In this document: positions 1 to 7,915 of the stretch, one piece after another
Layout: every line of letters starts with the position of its first letter
Numbering within the stretch: position 1 is the stretch's first letter
From: JAJFUG01 sp964473155
Lineage (GTDB): Bacteria; Gemmatimonadota; Glassbacteria; GWA2-58-10
Assembly (NCBI GenBank): GCA_964473155.1
Contig: CAYYNT010000029.1
Coordinates: forward strand, 1 to 44,405
Direction: 5' to 3'
DNA: 44,405 nucleotides
Translations under genes and position numbers: made by a program
The notes under the pieces: generated by a model
Database searches by the model: none
What the model was told of the DNA's origin: nothing
Seen by the model: only the letters and a program-made list of their open reading frames with translations

Positions 1-2267
1 TTCATGCGAGCCTTCAGGGCAACAGGGTCGTCGTCCATGAGCGCTCCCCCGCGCTTTTCCATCAGTCCGTTGCTTGGCGCTTCGGCGCAAAGGTCCGTAA
101 GTTTCGGCCAGCCGAGATACGCGCTCCCGATATCCGAGGGCCGGAAGCTCCAGCGGTTGTCTTTCAACGGTTCGCTTATCTGGTACTGCGTATCGAAATC
201 CTTTTCGCGAAGGCTGTCGAATAATTCAGCGCGCTTGTTTTTGCCCCAGAAATGGCGAAAACGAACCTTCGCCCCCGCATCTTTTTCTTGCTTATTGGAT
301 GTTTCAGCGCCTCGTTTCACGAAAAGACCGACCGCAGTGCCAAGCTTTATTCCAGCCTTGTTCCATTCAGTCGAAAAAACCGAGGGATCGGGGTCGCCCT
401 CCGGCGTCTGTTTACCGGTTTCCCGGCTGTCCCCGTTCAGGCAATCGATCCAGATAGAATCGAACGCATCGAGAAAGCGTTTTCGCACCACGACAAACGA
501 AGGGTCGCCGATGTACGAGAAACTTGAAATGTAGCAGATTACGCCCCGTCCGCCGATCTCAGCGATCCTTCTTTCAGCCAGCCGCAGGAACCGGGCGTAA
601 AGCTCGTCCAAGTTGAATTTCCTGATTCCCCATTCTGAGATAAGGCCCTTCTTGTAAGGCTCAATCAATCCATGTTCTTCCTTTGGACTTACCCCGGCGT
701 AGGCGTTGTAGGGCGGGTTGCCCAGGATGACCAGGATCGGTTTTTCCTGCTTGACCCGCCCGGCCGCGTCGCGCTCCTCCTCGAAACCCGGAAAAGCGAT
801 CTGTTTCGGCTTTTCCCTGGGCGGCTCCCAGCCGGTCAGGGCGTTGGTCAGGTACACCCCGGCGCGCTCCGGCGCTGCGCCGCTTTCACTGAGCGGAGCA
901 CCCAGTTTCTCCAGCTCCAGGCCAAGCTGCATGTGCGCGATGACAAACGGCGCGGGCAGTATCTCGAACCCGAAAACACGCTCCAGGGCGGCTTTCTTGA
1001 GGTCGTGGGCCAGCAGGGCATCGCCGCCCTTGTCCCGCAGCGTGGCGGCTATCCGGCGCAGCACCTCGCGTAGGTAGGCCCCGGTGCCGCAGCAGGGGTC
1101 AAGCACCACCACTTTCGGGTCGGCCAGGCCATCGGCCAGGCCAAGCTCGGAGCGCAGCACGGCGTCCACCCGCTCCACCTGGTAGCGGACTATTTCATCC
1201 GGGGTGTACCAGACACCCATCTGCTTGCGCAGGACCGGGTCATAAGCCTGCAGGAAGGGTTCGTAGAAATACTGGACCGCGTGGCCCTCGTCGAAAGACT
1301 TGAAGAACTCCGCCCGGTCCACCCGGTTGAGCGCCGCGGCGGCGCGGTCGAGCACCTCGACGAGGCCGAGCGCGCCCAGGCGGTCGCGGTCGGCCACCTG
1401 GTCGAAAAGCTGGCGCAGCATAGGGATACGCAAATTCCAGGCGGCGGCGTGCCAGTCGAATTTGCCCTGGGCCGCCCCCGGCTGCCTGGACCAGAGCACC
1501 CAGGACGAGAAGATGCCGTAGAAAAGCGTCTGGACCAGCGTTGAGCGGAAGAAATGCTCGCCCTTTTCGCCCTCGAAACGCAGCCCCAGCGCTTCCTCAA
1601 GGGCCTGCCGCAGGCTGTCCAGGGCCGGGATGCCGGCTTGCCGTTCCATGCCCAGACGGGCTTCATGCGCGTACGAGGCCAGATACTCGGCCAGGTCCTG
1701 GGGCGCGGTCAGGGGGACATTATGCAGCAGCACGCGGCGCAGGAATTCAAACAGGCTATCGCCATATTCCGCTTCGGTTTTGCGCGGATGGGCGGCAAGC
1801 TGCCAGAATTCACTCTCGCTCCGGGCCAGGGAGAATTCCTCAAGGACTTGCGGCTTTCCAACCTGATCCAGACCGGCCAGCGCAAAAGCCCTGAAGTTTG
1901 TCATCAGCACCAGGCCGTATTTCTTCAGATAGCGCTCGACCTGCAAAGTTCGAATCGTGCTGGTCAGTTCCTCGTCCAGGGGCTTGGCCTCGACAACGCC
2001 GCGCGCCGGACTCTGGACTAAAAACGGGTTGGTTGAGGAAGGGATAGTCTTCAGGTTTTTTATCTGTTCGGCGGAAAAAAGACCCCCGTCCGGGATGCCC
2101 GCGCCCCGGTTCGCCGGGTGAATGACGCAATGCACTTTGGGATTGAGGGTTTTTCCGGCTCCGTTGAGCAATTCCTTCAAGGCCGGATAGAACGAAGTCT
2201 CCGGCACACCGATCCCCCGGTTTTTTCCCATCTCGGTCAGGTATTGTTCGAGCAGGTTGTCCGCCAT
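1..2267 (-). CDS. Type IIG/ISP-like restriction-modification enzyme, N6-adenine methylase (partial, C-terminus off the left edge)
   Basis: A single open frame runs from an ATG at 2267 to the window edge (755 codons seen, no stop), so the protein is C-terminally truncated by the window. It appears to combine cutting and modification in one chain. The N-terminus has a PD-(D/E)xK nuclease pattern: PD with Asp60, then E93-A-K95, then a QxxxY motif (Q109-Y113). A helical stretch follows (about 130-370). The methyltransferase has SAM motif I DPCCGTGAYL (from residue 390) and catalytic motif IV NPPY (517-520), which marks an N6-adenine MTase. The visible C-terminal part (about 600-755) probably starts the target-recognition domain. 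I checked the frame at all four motifs and it is continuous. No helicase motifs separate nuclease and MTase, so it is closer to type IIG/MmeI-like enzymes than to LlaGI-type ISP enzymes. The recognition site cannot be read. A solitary methylase of phage-defence type is the alternative. Confidence 0.82.
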   Translation of the reverse strand, partial: MADNLLEQYLTEMGKNRGIGVPETSFYPALKELLNGAGKTLNPKVHCVIHPANRGAGIPDGGLFSAEQIKNLKTIPSSTNPFLVQSPARGVVEAKPLDEELTSTIRTLQVERYLKKYGLVLMTNFRAFALAGLDQVGKPQVLEEFSLARSESEFWQLAAHPRKTEAEYGDSLFEFLRRVLLHNVPLTAPQDLAEYLASYAHEARLGMERQAGIPALDSLRQALEEALGLRFEGEKGEHFFRSTLVQTLFYGIFSSWVLWSRQPGAAQGKFDWHAAAWNLRIPMLRQLFDQVADRDRLGALGLVEVLDRAAAALNRVDRAEFFKSFDEGHAVQYFYEPFLQAYDPVLRKQMGVWYTPDEIVRYQVERVDAVLRSELGLADGLADPKVVVLDPCCGTGAYLREVLRRIAATLRDKGGDALLAHDLKKAALERVFGFEILPAPFVIAHMQLGLELEKLGAPLSESGAAPERAGVYLTNALTGWEPPREKPKQIAFPGFEEERDAAGRVKQEKPILVILGNPPYNAYAGVSPKEEHGLIEPYKKGLISEWGIRKFNLDELYARFLRLAERRIAEIGGRGVICYISSFSYIGDPSFVVVRKRFLDAFDSIWIDCLNGDSRETGKQTPEGDPDPSVFSTEWNKAGIKLGTAVGLFVKRGAETSNKQEKDAGAKVRFRHFWGKNKRAELFDSLREKDFDTQYQISEPLKDNRWSFRPSDIGSAYLGWPKLTDLCAEAPSNGLMEKRGGALMDDDPVALKARM

Positions 2268-2352
2268 AGGATTTCATTCCATTCCGCAAAGGATGGATGT
2301 TTTTTTAATTTCCCTTAAGACAGGGTTCAACAGGAGTTTGTATTGTTTTGCC

Positions 2353-2378
2353 TGACTCCTGAAAAAAACTTGGAGTCA
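2353..2378. repeat. Short inverted repeat TGACTCC/GGAGTCA upstream of the R-M gene
   Basis: TGACTCC (2353-2359) and GGAGTCA (2372-2378) form a 7-bp dyad with a 12-base A/T-rich spacer, about 90 bases upstream of the restriction-modification start codon. It could be an operator for a controller protein or a weak hairpin. No C-protein gene is visible, so the role is unknown. Confidence 0.35.
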
Positions 2379-2389
2379 TTGACTGGATT

Positions 2390-2507
2390 AAATCCCCCCC
2401 GCCCCCCTTTTCCAACGGGGGGAAATGCTCCTAATCCCGGACTATTGCCAAATGCCCGGCCCGCGAGACTTTTCTCCCCCTTTTGCAAAGGGGGATCGAG
2501 GGGGATT
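2390..2507. repeat. Pair of C-run/G-run palindromic elements in inverted orientation (REP/MITE-like)
   Basis: Two related elements lie in the 311-base gap between the reductase and the R-M gene. Copy 1 (2390-2426) begins AAATCCCCCCC, has a CCCCCCTTTT core and ends in GGGGGGAAAT. Copy 2 (2473-2507) begins TCTCCCCCTTTTGCAAAG and ends GAGGGGGATT. The reverse complement of copy 2 resembles copy 1 (AATCCCCC, a second C-run, then TTT and a G-run), so the pair forms a large inverted repeat. Each copy can also fold by itself. Dispersed C-run/TTTT/G-run palindromes of this style are known in many bacterial genomes. Here the pair may also stop transcription coming from the reductase gene. Nothing else is seen in this gap apart from the short dyad at 2353. 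Confidence 0.7.
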
Positions 2508-2578
2508 CGCCTTATATGTCAGGCCTTTTTCCCGGCAAATCCCTCGAACAACTTCACTCACGGCCAGCCCGTTCCTTT

Positions 2579-3157
2579 TCAGGCGACAAGCTCCGCGGCG
2601 AACCGCTCGGCGCTGTCTTTCTGCATCGGGCCCAGGTCTTTGGGTTCGCGACAGTATGGCACCACCAGCTCGGCTGTGACAGGGGCCTTGCAGAATGCGG
2701 CCATGCGCCGGAACATCTCGGACAGAAGGTCGCTGTTGCCTTCTCCGGCCTGGTCATAGGCCGTGACCAGAAGGGCCAGGCGCTTGCCCTCCAGTTGAGA
2801 ATAATGCGTGGCCGGGTTGTCCGCTCCGCCCCGGATCAGGCAGAGGTGACGGTCGATCAGGGATTTGATCTGGGCCGTAAAATCGAACCAGTACAGCGGC
2901 GAGGCGTAAATTATCGCATCCGCGGCGATCATTTTCCTGAAAACCTCCAGCCCGCTGTCCCTGCGCGAACAAACCAGTTCATCGGGTGCGCTTTTCTGGC
3001 ACAGGTGGCACCCCGCGCAGCCCTCCAGGCCCAGGGCGGCCACATCCAGACGCTCCACCTGGTGGCCATCCCGTTTCAGCTTATCCTCGACCCAGGAAAG
3101 GACACGCGCCGTGTTGCCGTTTTTCCGGGGGCTTCCCAGCAGCGCCAGGACTTTCAT
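2579..3157 (-). CDS. NADPH-dependent FMN reductase / flavodoxin-fold (iron-sulfur flavoprotein type)
   Basis: A 192-residue flavodoxin-fold protein that most likely binds FMN and transfers electrons from NAD(P)H to an unknown acceptor in the cytoplasm. The N-terminal GSPRKNGNT loop is the FMN-phosphate site. SPLYWFDFTAQIKSLIDR matches the conserved SPxYW...Q.K...DR block of the family. Cysteines in GCAGCHLCQKS follow the CxxCxxC-like arrangement of the iron-sulfur flavoprotein subgroup, so a cluster or thiol role is possible. An ATG at 3157 is chosen because a GGAGGT Shine-Dalgarno lies 6 bases upstream; an earlier in-frame ATG at 3169 lacks one. The gene sits 44 bases from the upstream GH123 gene and may be read with it. 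Its substrate cannot be inferred. Confidence 0.85.
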   Translation of the reverse strand: MKVLALLGSPRKNGNTARVLSWVEDKLKRDGHQVERLDVAALGLEGCAGCHLCQKSAPDELVCSRRDSGLEVFRKMIAADAIIYASPLYWFDFTAQIKSLIDRHLCLIRGGADNPATHYSQLEGKRLALLVTAYDQAGEGNSDLLSEMFRRMAAFCKAPVTAELVVPYCREPKDLGPMQKDSAERFAAELVA

Positions 3158-3201
3158 TACAACCTCCACGTTTAATCTTCTGAATCAAGCAATTAATCGC
3201 C

Positions 3202-5235
3202 TTAACGGCTGATAATCTCCAGCAACTTTTCCCGCGCGGCCTCGTAATCATCCCCGCGCTGCGACCAGGGCACCGGGGCGCTCATGTTCACCTCGCTCAT
3301 GCCGTGCGGCGCGACGGAGCGGATTATTTTCAACACCTCTTCCTTCCCGGCCTTGCGCTCCGCCAGCCACATCAATTCAAAGTCCTGCTGGCCGCGGCGG
3401 ATGTTTTTAAGCTTTATCGAGCCGAACAGCCGGTTCACCCCGCGGTCCTGATCCGTGAAAACAGGATCATGGCCCGGATAGAACACTATCCCGTCGCCAT
3501 TGCCGAACGTGGTCTCGCTGCTGATGAATGTCACCGGGTCCACGAACACGTTCTGAGAATTACCGGCGCGCGGTCCGGAAGAGTTGTGAATCCAGTGCGA
3601 GCCGTGCCAGATGAACCAGGTGTTTATACCATAGAGATACTTGATCCAGGCGTTGACCCTGAAATCAACCGCCTCGGCTTCCAGGATCACGGAGCCGTAA
3701 CGCGGGCGATTTCCGTTGTAGAACCAGTGGTCCTTGCCCTGGCCCTGCAGCGTCGCCAGCCGGGTGAGCGGCACCCCATCGTAACCGGCCCACAGATCGA
3801 TGTCCTTGTCCAGCTCGGAGGTCCAGGCCCGTGTGACGAACACCGGCAGACGCTTGCCGGGTCCGGGATTCAGGTGAATCCAACTGGCGCGCTCCTTGAT
3901 CCAGGGGAACATGTCCTCGCCCGGCTCATCGATCAGGTACCAGAAATATTTCACCGACGGGGCGTGCGCCTCGAACCAGTTCACCCAGAGGTCCGAATTC
4001 CTGTACACTTCGCTCCAGGTCTGGCCCATCACCGAGCCGCCGTACATGCCGATCGGGAAAAGCCTTTCCCCCTGCCCCTGGCCCGGCCCCTGGTACCCGG
4101 CGGCCGCGGTGAACGCGCTGCCGTCGAGATACGGACGGTACGCACCCATCACGGTGCTGTCGAAAGACGAGTAGTGCGGTCGGAAACCGCCCACCAGGTC
4201 GATACGGTGACGGCGAGCGGTGTATTTGAGCATCCTCTCGATATCCTGGGATGACATGTAATCCTGGTAATATCGGTTTACACTGTCGTGATACAGCCAG
4301 ACGTTTGAATGGGTTGAATCCGGCAGGAAATAAGGAAGCAGAATGATTTTCACCGGGATCGATTCCACCTGCCAGCCCCCGGCGCGGACACGGACAGTGC
4401 TGTAATAGGTCCCGGAGGGGTGGGAGACGCTGTCACGCGGAAGATACAGGTCGAACCAGAAACCCTGGTTCAAGCCGGCGGAGATGTCGAGCGGCAATCC
4501 GCCCTTTCCAGCCTTCGCATCCGGGGTGATCAGGGCGTCCGGTATCCAGCCGGTCATGCGCGCCGGGGCGGAAGCAGCGGAGCCGTAGAACCAGTTGGGG
4601 CTTGTCGGATTCACCACATGGATATAGTGCTCGCTGAACACCTCGAAATATCCGTCCGGCCCGTACTCTATGGCGCCCGGCCCGCCGATCTCCTGCCCGG
4701 TCAGCGCGCGCGACGGCGGGTCCATCGAAATGTCCACCTGCGAGGCCCCCAGGCTGTCCGCGGTCAGGATCACCTGAAAGGCCAGGACCTCGTTGTAGAG
4801 GCCTTTGAGCCGGATCGTGTCGCCATCCCAGACCCGGTTGCCCTGGCTGGTGAAATGGAGCGTGTCCTCGCGGAACACCTTTTCACCGTCGCCCAAAGCC
4901 CATACCCGCCGGAAAGGATTCGAAAAACTGATCGTATCCGGCGGCTCGAGACCTCCCAGGACACGCAACAGAGCCAGAAGGTCAAAGATCGATATTTTAT
5001 TATCAGCGGATTTATCCAGGTTCGCGATCTGAAGCTGACGGTCACCGGAGGGTGGACTGCCCGAAAGAAAACGGAGCAGGGAAAGCAGATCGAATACATC
5101 GATCTTCTGGTTCTCATCGATGTCACCGCGCAACGCGGCGGCTGCTGCGCCGGTTTTCTGCCGGACGATGGATTCAAGCGGAGAGGCAACGAGAAGAACA
5201 GTCGTAAGCAGCAGACATAAAACTCTTCCGTACAT
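3202..5235 (-). CDS. Secreted GH123/DUF4091 glycoside hydrolase with N-terminal dockerin-like domain
   Basis: A 677-residue exported protein. A hydrophobic signal peptide covers about residues 1-20. Residues about 37-95 hold two EF-hand-like dockerin repeats (GDIDENQKIDVFDLLSLLR and DNKISIFDLLALLRVLGG). A beta-rich region follows (about 105-300), then a TIM-barrel-like catalytic region of the DUF4091/GH123 type with the hallmark YLIDEP. The adjacent Asp436-Glu437 correspond to the Asp-Glu pair used by GH123 beta-N-acetylgalactosaminidases in substrate-assisted hydrolysis. The substrate is therefore probably a hexosaminide, but this is a family inference. The dockerin is unusual in being N-terminal, directly after the signal peptide; the two other dockerin proteins here have it at the C-terminus. 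The ATG at 5235 has AGGGAA 8 bases upstream. The gene follows a strong terminator, so it probably has its own promoter. Confidence 0.8.
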   Translation of the reverse strand: MYGRVLCLLLTTVLLVASPLESIVRQKTGAAAAALRGDIDENQKIDVFDLLSLLRFLSGSPPSGDRQLQIANLDKSADNKISIFDLLALLRVLGGLEPPDTISFSNPFRRVWALGDGEKVFREDTLHFTSQGNRVWDGDTIRLKGLYNEVLAFQVILTADSLGASQVDISMDPPSRALTGQEIGGPGAIEYGPDGYFEVFSEHYIHVVNPTSPNWFYGSAASAPARMTGWIPDALITPDAKAGKGGLPLDISAGLNQGFWFDLYLPRDSVSHPSGTYYSTVRVRAGGWQVESIPVKIILLPYFLPDSTHSNVWLYHDSVNRYYQDYMSSQDIERMLKYTARRHRIDLVGGFRPHYSSFDSTVMGAYRPYLDGSAFTAAAGYQGPGQGQGERLFPIGMYGGSVMGQTWSEVYRNSDLWVNWFEAHAPSVKYFWYLIDEPGEDMFPWIKERASWIHLNPGPGKRLPVFVTRAWTSELDKDIDLWAGYDGVPLTRLATLQGQGKDHWFYNGNRPRYGSVILEAEAVDFRVNAWIKYLYGINTWFIWHGSHWIHNSSGPRAGNSQNVFVDPVTFISSETTFGNGDGIVFYPGHDPVFTDQDRGVNRLFGSIKLKNIRRGQQDFELMWLAERKAGKEEVLKIIRSVAPHGMSEVNMSAPVPWSQRGDDYEAAREKLLEIISR

Positions 5236-5282
5236 GAGGTCAATTCCCTGGCTAGTATTTATTGATCATAAATTAAGGAAAC

Positions 5283-5319
5283 AAAAAGGGGCGTCGAGAA
5301 CGATAATTCTCTCCACCCC
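5283..5319 (-). terminator. Rho-independent terminator of the rlmH-punA operon
   Basis: Read on the minus strand, GGGGTGGAGAGAA, a short loop, and TTCTCGACGCCCC form a stem with two central mismatches, followed directly by TTTTTG. It lies about 20 bases past the purine nucleoside phosphorylase stop and before the GH123 gene, so it closes the seven-gene operon. Confidence 0.85.
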
Positions 5320-5338
5320 CGAATAATATGTGAAAGCC

Positions 5339-6214
5339 TTAAATCTTTGCAAGAACTTTTGCGATCAGGCGGGTCATGCCCGGCTCGGCCTTGTTGGAGG
5401 CGGCGATTATGTCCTCTATCCGCGCCGGTTCGATGGCATCCGGCAGGCACAGGTCGGTGACAATGGACAGCCCGAGCACCCTCATGCCCGAGTGAACGGC
5501 CACTATAACCTCTGGAACCGTGCTCATGCCCACAACATCCGCCCCGATTCCCCGCAGGAAACGGTACTCGGCGCGGGTTTCCAGATTAGGCCCCGGCACG
5601 CTCACATAGACCCCCCGGCGCACCGGTATCTTTTCCTCCAGCGCGGTTTCCTCGGCCAGACGCAGCAGCTTTTTGCAATAAGGCTGCGACATGTCGGGGA
5701 AACGCAGTCCCAGGCGCTCATCGTTCGGTCCGATCAGCGGGTTGGAGCCCAGGAGGTTGATATGGTCTTCGATCAGCATCAGGTCGCCCTTGCTCCACTG
5801 CGGGTTCATCCCGCCGCAGGCGTTCGACACCACCAGTGTCCCCGCGCCCAGAGCTTTCATCACCCGCACCGGGAACGTGATCTGTCGCATCGAGTAGCCC
5901 TCGTAGAAATGGAACCGTCCCTGCATCGCCACCACGTTCTTTCCGCTAAGACGCCCGAAAAGAAGCTTTCCGGCGTGGCTTTCCACCGTGCTCGACACAA
6001 AATGCGGAATCTGTGGGTACGGTATCTCGCACTCGACCTCGATCTCCGCTGTCAGCCGTCCCAGGCCGGTCCCAAGAATAATCGCAACATCAGGATTCAG
6101 CTTCGTGCGGCCGCGAACGGCTAACACCGCCTCCTGGATTTCATCGTAAAGTCTGTCCGCCACAGTAAGCACCTCGTCTTTTCTGTTGATCGCCCCGCCG
6201 GAGACAGCAGTCAT
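5339..6214 (-). CDS. punA: Purine nucleoside phosphorylase (PNP family 2, trimeric type)
   Basis: Cytoplasmic enzyme of purine salvage: purine (deoxy)nucleoside plus phosphate gives free base plus (deoxy)ribose-1-phosphate. The 291-residue length fits the trimeric inosine/guanosine-specific class. Visible family blocks are ILGTGLG near the N-terminus (phosphate loop), VESHAGKL, QGRFHFYEGY, VSNACGGMNP (base and ribose pocket) and DHINLLGSNPL. The ATG at 6214 overlaps the divIVA stop as ATGA, so translation is probably coupled and the start is well supported. It is the last gene of the operon, with a terminator about 20 bases downstream. The symbol follows the classical PNP naming; substrate preference (guanosine, inosine or MTA-like) is not settled by sequence alone. 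Confidence 0.93.
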   Translation of the reverse strand: MTAVSGGAINRKDEVLTVADRLYDEIQEAVLAVRGRTKLNPDVAIILGTGLGRLTAEIEVECEIPYPQIPHFVSSTVESHAGKLLFGRLSGKNVVAMQGRFHFYEGYSMRQITFPVRVMKALGAGTLVVSNACGGMNPQWSKGDLMLIEDHINLLGSNPLIGPNDERLGLRFPDMSQPYCKKLLRLAEETALEEKIPVRRGVYVSVPGPNLETRAEYRFLRGIGADVVGMSTVPEVIVAVHSGMRVLGLSIVTDLCLPDAIEPARIEDIIAASNKAEPGMTRLIAKVLAKI

Positions 6215-7146
6215 TTCTTCCGGCCGCCTTTTTTCCCCTTATCTTCCTCGGATTCATCCACGGATTGTCCCCAGAACACATCCGGCCTTCCACTGTCTTT
6301 ATCCTCCCGTCCCCAGCCCAGCGGCGCATCCTTGTCCGCTTCGCCTTCACCTGCCGCGGGCATTCCATTCCCGGCGGACTCAGCGGTCTGCGCCGTATCA
6401 CGAAGGCTTTCCCTGGCGCGCAGGAATTCGCCAAGCTTGCGCGACAGGTTGGTCACAGAATCCTCATGGTCTTCTTTCATCCTGCCTTCAAGTCCGTCAC
6501 CGGACTGATTTCCGGCCGGTTTTTCCGGCTTACCTGACACGGCCGGACTGAAAGGAGGTTCTTCATCAACCTGATTATCCGTCTCAGGGACTGGCGTTTC
6601 CTGACTCGACGGGGAGTCGAAATAGCCCTCGGAAAAATCATTCTCCCGCCTGTAAGGTTCAGGCTGGACTTTTGCGGAGCTCTGGGAAGCCTGCGCCGCC
6701 TCCCCGGATTCCTCCTGAAGGATACGCCACTGGCTGGCTATAAGGGAGCGCATCTTGACCAGGAAAGTCTGCCTTTCCTCCTCCAGACGCTCCAGCTCGA
6801 TTTTCAGCCCCCTGAGTCTGGCCCTTGTCTCGTCGAGAAGGCGCTCGGACTCGACCTCGGCCTTGGCCACTATCAGCTCGCTCTCGCGCTGGGCGGCCTG
6901 CCTTGATGCCTCGCCCGCTTTCTGCGCCATAATCAGCGTTTCGTTGAGAGTGCTCTCCATGTTCTGATAGTTTTTAAGCCGTTCGTTCAGTTCGGTGAGA
7001 CGGTTTTTCAGGTCCAGGTTTTCCCGGAGAGATTCCTCGAGGCTGTCGGCGGCGGCGCTCAGCAACTGGCGCACCTCATCCACGTCATAGCCCTTGAACA
7101 CCCGCTTCAGATCCGGTTTCCGGAGGTCAAGAGGAGTGATCTTCAA
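6211..7146 (-). CDS. DivIVA-domain coiled-coil protein with long charged tail
   Basis: Cytoplasmic, membrane-curvature or pole-localising scaffold of the DivIVA/GpsB family. The N-terminus ITPLDLRKPDL...GYDVDEV matches the lipid-binding DivIVA head. Residues about 30-165 form a long, heptad-rich coiled coil of Leu, Glu, Arg and Gln. The last 145 residues are low-complexity and acidic, ending in a basic KGKKGGRKK cluster, far longer than typical short DivIVA tails. The start is a TTG at 7146; no in-frame ATG fits the conserved head, and GGGAGG sits 5 bases upstream (7152-7157). The 3' end overlaps punA by 4 bases. It follows yggS by 23 bases, recalling the Firmicute/Actinobacterial order in which a yggS homologue and divIVA lie close together. 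Its exact role (division, polar growth or chromosome anchoring) cannot be read. Confidence 0.85.
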   Translation of the reverse strand: MKITPLDLRKPDLKRVFKGYDVDEVRQLLSAAADSLEESLRENLDLKNRLTELNERLKNYQNMESTLNETLIMAQKAGEASRQAAQRESELIVAKAEVESERLLDETRARLRGLKIELERLEEERQTFLVKMRSLIASQWRILQEESGEAAQASQSSAKVQPEPYRRENDFSEGYFDSPSSQETPVPETDNQVDEEPPFSPAVSGKPEKPAGNQSGDGLEGRMKEDHEDSVTNLSRKLGEFLRARESLRDTAQTAESAGNGMPAAGEGEADKDAPLGWGREDKDSGRPDVFWGQSVDESEEDKGKKGGRKK

Positions 7147-7151
7147 TGTCG

Positions 7152-7157
7152 CCTCCC
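7152..7157 (-). promoter_or_regulatory. Shine-Dalgarno GGGAGG deciding the TTG start of divIVA
   Basis: On the minus strand GGGAGG is followed by a 5-base spacer and TTG at 7146. Translation from this TTG gives the conserved DivIVA head at the very N-terminus. Confidence 0.75.
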
Positions 7158-7169
7158 GTATGTTGTTGG

Positions 7170-7868
7170 TCAGGAGCGCGTCCCGAATATGGCCGTACCC
7201 ACCCGGACCATGTTCGCTCCCTCGGCTATTGCAATCTCGTAGTCTGAACTCATGCCCATCGAAAGGATATCCATGCGCCAGGAACCGCCGGCCATGGAAC
7301 GGTAACGCTCGAAAAGACTTCGAAGTTGTCTGAAAGCTTTTATCACCTGCGCAGCGTCATCGGTGAGCGGACCGATTGTCATCAGTCCCTGAAGCCTGAG
7401 GTGCGGCAGCCCGGCTATGTATTCCAGCAGGCTGTCCGCCTCCTCCGGGTACACCCCGGACTTGCTTTCCTCGGCCGAGGTGTTGACCTGCATCAGCACC
7501 GCCAGTGGGTGGACGCTCTGAGCTGCGCACTCATCCAGGGCCAGTGCCAGACGTTCGCTGTCCACGGACTGCACCAGGTCGAACATGCCGGGCACGAACC
7601 TGGCCTTGTTGCGCTGAAGATGGCCGATCAAGTGACGGCGCACCGGGCGTGAGATCAAAGGCAGCTTGGCCTGCGCCTCCTGAACCCGGTTCTCGCCGAT
7701 ATCGGCCAGCCCGCAATCCAGCGCGGCCTCGATTTCATCCACGGAATGGTTTTTTGTCACTCCGACCAGCGTCACCGTTCCGGATGGCATCCCGGCGCGT
7801 TCCTCCGCCCGGGCGATCCGGTTGCGCACCTCTTCAAGGTTTTCCCGTATTTTGATAATCATTTCCAT
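7170..7868 (-). CDS. yggS: YggS/PLPBP family pyridoxal-phosphate homeostasis protein
   Basis: Cytoplasmic PLP-binding protein with an alanine-racemase-like TIM barrel and no known catalytic activity; the family buffers PLP and affects amino-acid and B6 metabolism. The PLP lysine is in LVGVTKNHS. ENRVQEAQAK, HLIGHLQRNK and LSMGMSSDYEIAI are the other family blocks, the last binding the PLP phosphate. The ATG at 7868 gives a typical length of about 232 residues and starts MEMIIKIREN; a TTG at 7907 would add 13 residues of atypical sequence and is not favoured, while an ATG at 7862 is possible. The gene lies 47 bases after bshC and 23 bases before divIVA on the same strand. Confidence 0.93.
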   Translation of the reverse strand: MEMIIKIRENLEEVRNRIARAEERAGMPSGTVTLVGVTKNHSVDEIEAALDCGLADIGENRVQEAQAKLPLISRPVRRHLIGHLQRNKARFVPGMFDLVQSVDSERLALALDECAAQSVHPLAVLMQVNTSAEESKSGVYPEEADSLLEYIAGLPHLRLQGLMTIGPLTDDAAQVIKAFRQLRSLFERYRSMAGGSWRMDILSMGMSSDYEIAIAEGANMVRVGTAIFGTRS

Positions 7869-7915
7869 CCCGCGCACAATACTACGGGCAGCCCGAGCAA
7901 AAAGCAAGGCTGCAT

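Noticed and set aside
1190..2289. Two open frames within the restriction-modification region that suggest a broken gene
   Set aside because: They are out of frame with the nuclease and methylase motifs; one continuous frame from 2267 to the window edge carries all motifs.
5330..6124. Long plus-strand open frame opposite purine nucleoside phosphorylase
   Set aside because: It lies exactly antisense to a strongly recognised enzyme, has no family motif or Shine-Dalgarno and reflects GC-biased codon use.
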